From Desulfuromonadales bacterium (lineage in GTDB: Bacteria > Desulfobacterota > Desulfuromonadia > Desulfuromonadales > BM103): a DNA stretch of 64,000 nucleotides. The stretch lies in the NCBI GenBank assembly GCA_030145205.1, contig JAQYVZ010000006.1, positions 52,780 through 116,779 of the forward strand, written 5' to 3'. Both the position numbers and the translations under genes were made by a program. The notes under the pieces are model-generated. The model worked only from the letters and a program-made list of their open reading frames with translations, did no database searches and had not been told where the DNA came from. This document shows positions 60,191 through 64,000 of the stretch, piece by piece (position 1 is the first letter of the stretch; each line of letters opens with the position of its first letter).

Positions 60191-60231
60191 TCACTCCCTC
60201 TCCCTTGACGGGAGAGGGTTGGGGTGAGGGT
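60191..60231 (-). repeat. Family A repeat, short form
   Basis: CCCTCTCCCTTGACGGGAGAGGGTTGGGGTGAGGG, a short copy in the opposite orientation without the GGCCCTGTGGG centre; it lies 19 nt from the rfbB stop. Confidence 0.7.
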
Positions 60232-60249
60232 GACTTCTTCTCCATAATT

Positions 60250-61368
60250 CTACGCCCCATACTGCTTCTCATAATACTCACGGTAGGATCCGTCCAGCAC
60301 ACTCGCAACCCATTCCGTATTCCCCAGGTACCACTCCACCGTCTTGACAATCCCCTCCTCAAACGTCACCGCCGGCTCCCAACCCAACTCATCCTTAACC
60401 TTGCTGGCATCAATCGCATAGCGTCGGTCATGCCCGGGTCGATCCTTGACGAAGGTAATCAGACTCCGCCGCGCTTCACCGGACGACAACACACCAACCT
60501 TCTCATCCAGAATGTCGCAGATCGTCTGCACGATCTCGATATTCTGCTTCTCATTGTTGCCGCCAATATTGTAGGTCTCCCCCACCTGCCCTTTTTGCAA
60601 CACCTCAAGGATCGCCGCACAATGATCTTCCACATACAACCAGTCACGCACATTCTTGCCGTCGCCGTAGACCGGCAGCGACTTACCGTTCAAAGCGTTG
60701 TTGACGATCAGCGGGATCAGCTTCTCGGGGAACTGGTAAGGCCCGTAGTTATTCGAGCAGTTAGTGACCAACACCGGCAGGCCGTAGGTGTGATGATAGG
60801 CGCTGACCAGATGGTCGGAAGAAGCCTTGCTGGCCGAATAAGGTGAACGAGGATCGTAGGGAGTGGTTTCAGTGAACAAACCGGTCTCACCCAGTGAACC
60901 ATAAACTTCATCGGTAGACACATGCAGGAAACGCTGCCTTAAAACTCCCTCTCCCCTGGCGGACCCACAGGGCCTAAAGGAGGAGGGTTGGGGTGAGGGG
61001 GAAGACTTATCCACCTCCCACGCCTTACGTGCCGCCTCCAGCAGCGTAAAAGTCCCAATCACATTGGTCTGAACAAACTCCGCCGGACCATCGATGCTGC
61101 GGTCGACATGGGATTCCGCCGCGAAGTGAATCACCGTATCTACCTGCTCCTCAACAAACAAACCGCTGACCAGCTCCGCATCACAGATATCACCCTGCAC
61201 AAACCGGTAGCGTGCATCCTCAGCGATGCCTGCCAGATTGGCGAGGTTACCGGCGTAGGTCAGTTTATCGAGGTTGACGATCCGGCATTCCGGCAAGGCT
61301 TGCAGGGCCTGACGAACAAAATTGGCACCGATAAACCCGGCCCCGCCGGTCACGAGGATGTTCTGCAT
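60250..61368 (-). CDS. rfbB: dTDP-glucose 4,6-dehydratase with in-frame repeat insertion
   Basis: Second enzyme of dTDP-rhamnose synthesis (RmlB), an extended SDR. 372 residues: [35 protein letters not shown], catalytic Y-x3-K in YSASKASSD, and [14 protein letters not shown]. Between [10 protein letters not shown] and RFLHVSTDE there is an extra Pro/Ser/Gly-rich stretch, about residues 121-144 ([20 protein letters not shown]), which is a family A repeat translated in frame. It replaces or extends a short surface loop in normal RmlB; all catalytic motifs remain. Whether the enzyme is active is likely but untested. Confidence 0.94.
   Translation of the reverse strand: MQNILVTGGAGFIGANFVRQALQALPECRIVNLDKLTYAGNLANLAGIAEDARYRFVQGDICDAELVSGLFVEEQVDTVIHFAAESHVDRSIDGPAEFVQTNVIGTFTLLEAARKAWEVDKSSPSPQPSSFRPCGSARGEGVLRQRFLHVSTDEVYGSLGETGLFTETTPYDPRSPYSASKASSDHLVSAYHHTYGLPVLVTNCSNNYGPYQFPEKLIPLIVNNALNGKSLPVYGDGKNVRDWLYVEDHCAAILEVLQKGQVGETYNIGGNNEKQNIEIVQTICDILDEKVGVLSSGEARRSLITFVKDRPGHDRRYAIDASKVKDELGWEPAVTFEEGIVKTVEWYLGNTEWVASVLDGSYREYYEKQYGA
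60945..61003 (-). repeat. Family A palindromic repeat inside rfbB
   Basis: TCCCTCTCCCCTGGCGGACC, CACAGGGCCTAAAGGAGGAG, GGTTGGGGTGAGGGGGAAG: near-consensus copy with its whole length in the rfbB reading frame and no stop codon. Compared with the consensus, GGAGAGGG reads GGAGGAGGG here, one base longer. Confidence 0.92.
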
Positions 61369-61493
61369 CGATTCGCTCCGAAGTCTCAGTCAAAGCAGTC
61401 GGTATAAGCCGCTGATACCTTTGATTACCCAGTTGACGTAATTTGCGGGTAAGTATAGCAAATGATGGAGAATTCAGGGGGAAGAAATGGTAA

Positions 61494-61609
61494 TCCCTCT
61501 CCACTGGACGACCCACAGGGCCTAAAGGAGAGAGGGAGTAAAGGAGGATAAACACGTTCCCTCGCCTCTGGAGTACCCGCAGAGCCTAAGGGAGTGGGTC
61601 AGGGTCAGG
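61494..61609. repeat. Two diverged family A repeats
   Basis: 61494-61537 (CTCTCCACTGGACGACCCAC, AGGGCCTAAAGGAGAGAGGG) and 61558-61609 (CCTCTGGAGTACCCGCAGAG, CCTAAGGGAGTGGGTCAGGG) lie upstream of rfbB in the same orientation. Confidence 0.7.
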
Positions 61610-61625
61610 AGTGTCTGGCGTTGAA

Positions 61626-61802
61626 TTAAAAATGGAGCCTGTGTGATTTTTTAATTTTCTTCATCTGTGCTTGGTCGACATCTGTTTCTTTTGCAAAGTC
61701 TTCCCAGCGGGAGACGACCTCGACGATTTCACTCACAATTCGCTTACAAATAAGGGGAGAATCCCTTTTGCAATTCACTTCGTCCAAAAAAAGGCCGTCC
61801 AT
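61626..61802 (-). pseudogene. Probable HipA-family C-terminal remnant
   Basis: A short frame, about 58 codons, ending at TAA 61628-61626. The last 40 residues, from CKRIVSEIVEVVSRW through EDFAKETDVDQAQMKKIKK to SHRLHF, follow the pattern of HipA-kinase C-termini (R-I-v-x-E-v-x-x-V-S-x-W-x-x-F-A-x-E-x-x-V). No kinase core is found upstream, and a terminator overlaps the start of the frame, so this looks like the tail of a lost toxin gene. The match is by eye and short. Confidence 0.4.
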
Positions 61803-61812
61803 CGAACGACCT
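61786..61812 (-). terminator. Rho-independent terminator
   Basis: Minus strand AGGTCGT / ACGGCCT (7 pairs, one G-U) with a 7-nt loop, followed by seven T. It ends a leftward transcript coming from the 61.8-62.2 kb region. Confidence 0.7.
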
Positions 61813-62743
61813 GTTTCTTTTTATCATTTTCCACTGAGGGATTCCACGCTAATTGAATACTTCAAAAACTCGCTGGCCCTCCCCTTTAATTCGAATTTTC
61901 GATGCTTTTCCAGTAACCCAGCCAAGAATCCCAGCGCATACACATGGAAACCCCGACTGCATTAGCCAGGGTTTCCATATGCTAGAGAGGGGGTAGCGAA
62001 ACACACAAGCTTTGGGCTACGGTCTGGCTGGGCAGCACCCCGCCATAAAATTTGTCCCTGAAAGCCGCTTCAGGCGTCCTGCTCATCGGCAGGCTTGCTC
62101 ACCACGCTTTACCCGGGATGTCTGAATGTTCGTGTTATCGACGCTGCCAGTCCGGATACCGCGTTACCACGTTGTGTGTTTCTGTCCATTAATAGTGCCA
62201 GCCGCATGCCAAAACCGAAAAACGGGTCAAATCTCCAGCATCAAGACTGCAAAACCCCATTATTCCAGATGCTTATGCAACCAGAAATCCTCACCTCGAA
62301 GAATGGCGGTCCAGCAGCAATGTGCCAAAAGCAATGCGTGACACACTTTCTCTTCAGAGAATGACACACTATGCTAAAAGCTATATCCCCAGAAAACCCT
62401 TTTCGCTTTTTGACCCGGTTGTACTCCTGGGCCAAGAAACCTGGAATACATTAATAACGGTGTACACGCAGCAGATACCCCTTCTCATAGCAATAACTTG
62501 AACGGATCCGACCCGGCATTAGCAAGGGAGGATATCGAATCACACAAGCTTCCCCTAGCATCAAGCGATAACACTAAATTATCGCGCAGAAACTTAGAAG
62601 CCCAAAAGGATCTTTTGGGTCTAGTGTTGAAAAAGCGTGTCTCAGATGTCCCTAGGTAATCCGAGGAAGACTTGCAACAGGACATATAATAATCGCTTCT
62701 AGCAAACGAAGAAATTTACTAAATGTCGTGACTTATAAGACCG
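61813..62743. other. Gene-poor region between rfbB and the arsenite exporter
   Basis: About 930 nt without a convincing gene. It contains a 9-bp perfect stem TGGAAACCC/GGGTTTCCA (61945-61977), several GC-rich stems at 62040-62100 (for example CCTGC/GCAGG and CCTGAA/TTCAGG on the minus strand), a sigma-54-like motif at 62195-62212, and two related stretches containing CACACAAGCTT (near 62001 and 62541). Frames at 62095-62364 (+), 62241-62435 (-) and 62485-62685 (-) have no recognisable product. Confidence 0.5.
62195..62212 (-). promoter_or_regulatory. Possible sigma-54 promoter
   Basis: Minus strand TTGGCATGCGGCTGGCAC: GG (62210-62209) and GC (62198-62197) are 10 nt apart and 13 of 16 consensus positions fit. 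The start would be near 62185. No coding sequence lies downstream; a terminator occurs about 390 nt later. Confidence 0.4.
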
Positions 62744-63811
62744 TTAAATGTTTGCTGTTGAAACCTCCTTAATAAAAAACTTTTTCTGCAACCAGAAAGC
62801 GACATGGACCAAGCCAATCAACGCAGGGACTTCGACCAACGGACCAATAACAGCGGTAAACGCAACAGCCGAATCAAGCCCGAAGACCGCAACGGATACG
62901 GCAATTGCTAACTCAAAATTGTTGCCGGAGGCAGTGAAGGCTACCGTAGTTGTTTTGGAATAATCAGCGCCTACCTTGACTCCCATCCAAAAGCTAACCA
63001 AAAACATTATGACAAAGTAAATCATCAAAGGGATGGCAATGCGTATTACGTCTAGTGGGATAGAAACGATGAGTTCTCCCTTGAGGCTAAACATAACAAC
63101 GATGGTAAAAAGCAACGCCACCAAGGTGATTGGACTGATTTTGGGAATGAACTTCTTCTCGTACCAGTCACGACCATGGCTCTTCAACAAGACAAATCGT
63201 GTGATCATACCAGCGACAAAAGGGATGCCGAGGTAGATTGCGACACTTTCGGCGATCTGGGTGATATTGACTTCCACAACGGCACCAGCCAGACCAAACA
63301 GCGGCGGAAGTACCGTTACGAAGAACCATGCATAGATCGAATAGAAGAACACCTGGAAGATTGAGTTGAAAGCTACTAGACCGGCGCAATAATCTGTATT
63401 ACCTTTTGCTAGCTCATTCCAAACGATAACCATAGCAATGCAACGAGCAAGACCAATCATGATCAAACCGACCATATATTCGGGATAGTCATGCAGAAAA
63501 ACAATGGCGAGGATAAACATCAATACCGGACCGATCACCCAGTTTTGAACCAACGAGATGCCTAGAATCTTCTTGTTCTGAAAGACCTCTCCCAACTCCT
63601 CGTAGCGAACCTTGGCCAATGGCGGGTACATCATAAGAATTAGGCCGATCGCGATTGGAATGTTGGTGGTGCCCACCGAGAAGGCATTAACAAAACCTTT
63701 GATACTGGGGGTGAACCAACCCACACCAACACCTATGAACATGGCAAGAAATATCCATAGCGTTAGATAGCGGTCCAGAAATGAAAGTCTCTTGGTCAGT
63801 CCGTGCTCCAT
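62744..63811 (-). CDS. Arsenite efflux transporter ACR3
   Basis: 355-residue ten-helix transporter of the ACR3 (BASS) family, exporting arsenite by proton-coupled antiport. Family features are [20 protein letters not shown] at the start, [17 protein letters not shown] with the essential Cys in helix 4, [16 protein letters not shown], and [20 protein letters not shown] with a conserved Glu. AATGAGG lies 5-7 nt before ATG 63811. Its codons look more AT-rich than those of the tad and rfb genes, consistent with a transferred resistance gene. No arsR or arsC lies within the window; they may be beyond its right edge. Confidence 0.93.
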   Translation of the reverse strand: MEHGLTKRLSFLDRYLTLWIFLAMFIGVGVGWFTPSIKGFVNAFSVGTTNIPIAIGLILMMYPPLAKVRYEELGEVFQNKKILGISLVQNWVIGPVLMFILAIVFLHDYPEYMVGLIMIGLARCIAMVIVWNELAKGNTDYCAGLVAFNSIFQVFFYSIYAWFFVTVLPPLFGLAGAVVEVNITQIAESVAIYLGIPFVAGMITRFVLLKSHGRDWYEKKFIPKISPITLVALLFTIVVMFSLKGELIVSIPLDVIRIAIPLMIYFVIMFLVSFWMGVKVGADYSKTTTVAFTASGNNFELAIAVSVAVFGLDSAVAFTAVIGPLVEVPALIGLVHVAFWLQKKFFIKEVSTANI

Positions 63812-63920
63812 AACAACCTCATTGTAGAAACAATTTAATGCCTTTTAACAACCTACCCCATAAAGTTTCGTAGTCAAATCCTCGCAAATATTGATTGTTC
63901 TGCAAAGGTTTAATCATTAG

Positions 63921-63945
63921 AAAGGCCACCCGTCTCCAGGTGGCC
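63921..63945 (-). terminator. Possible terminator of a gene beyond the right edge
   Basis: GGCCACC / GGTGGCC stem (7 bp, 8-nt loop), followed on the minus strand by TTTCT. It lies 110 nt upstream of the ACR3 start. The sequence 63946-64000 shows nothing else. Confidence 0.4.
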
Positions 63946-64000
63946 ATATTCGTTTAGATTAATGATCCACTCAAATGTCTCTATCAATAAGAGGCCGTTT

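Noticed and set aside
62040..62100. GGACGC-containing stems resembling a c-di-GMP (GEMM) riboswitch core on the minus strand
   Set aside because: The GCAAGCC and GGACGC parts recall the motif, but the conserved AAAGCC segment and the tetraloop receptor pairing do not fit and no downstream gene exists.

Overview
The window looks like a chromosomal segment of a deltaproteobacterium of the order Desulfuromonadales (Desulfuromonas/Geobacter/Pelobacter relatives). Pointers are two tandem 12-haem c-type cytochromes, a DUF4388 response regulator beside cheA/cheY, the holB-ricT-metG-tatD order with TatD fused to a radical SAM domain, an mtnP/sugar kinase/RodZ cluster and a complete Tad pilus locus. 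This is inference from gene content; no rRNA is present to place it. Layout, left to right. 1-7778 is a leftward series rnc, radical SAM, era, der, DUF4388-REC regulator, cheY, cheA (cut by the window edge). 8094-13214 is the rightward holB-ricT-metG-tatD/rSAM series. 13.2-16.3 kb is mixed: a small Cys protein, a candidate C-rich-loop small RNA with strong promoter and terminator, tRNA-Val(CAC), an HD phosphohydrolase, a 263-bp inverted-repeat element with no ORF, and a YgbA-like protein behind an exact FNR-type box next to a Crp/Fnr regulator whose recognition helix carries E-x-x-S-R. 16.4-24.3 kb holds rarD, the two cytochromes, tRNA-Gly(GCC), pgsA, a lytic transglycosylase, nadB, a chorismate mutase, a free-standing DAHP-synthase regulatory domain, Usp and a receiver protein. 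24.4-32.2 kb (all leftward) holds nucleoside salvage (purine nucleoside phosphorylase, MTA phosphorylase, PfkB kinase), a RodZ-like protein, a TPR lipoprotein, rlmN and ndk. 32.5-36.4 kb holds a glycosyltransferase, glnA and glnB with a good sigma-54 promoter, and a DUF2148 protein. 36.7-49.6 kb is a tad locus: two Flp pilins, TadV, TadE, TadF-like, RcpC, RcpA secretin, small lipoprotein, TadG, TadZ, TadA, TadB, TadC, TadD. 49.6-61.4 kb has two large membrane proteins, a thioesterase, a ferritin-like protein, AsmA, EVE and the dTDP-rhamnose genes rfbC, rfbA, rfbD, rfbB. 61.4-64 kb is gene-poor, with a probable HipA remnant, a possible noncoding transcript and an ACR3 arsenite exporter. The most unusual property is the density of palindromic repeats. 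Family A is a GC-rich repeat of about 55 bp, at least a dozen copies. Family B is a hairpin of about 140 bp, six copies, five of them between 53.8 and 59.2 kb. Almost every junction of the AsmA-EVE-rhamnose block holds one, some supply stop codons, and one family A copy lies in frame inside rfbB, adding roughly 20-24 residues. Start codons were chosen from ribosome-binding sites and family lengths; several differ from the longest open frame and are stated.
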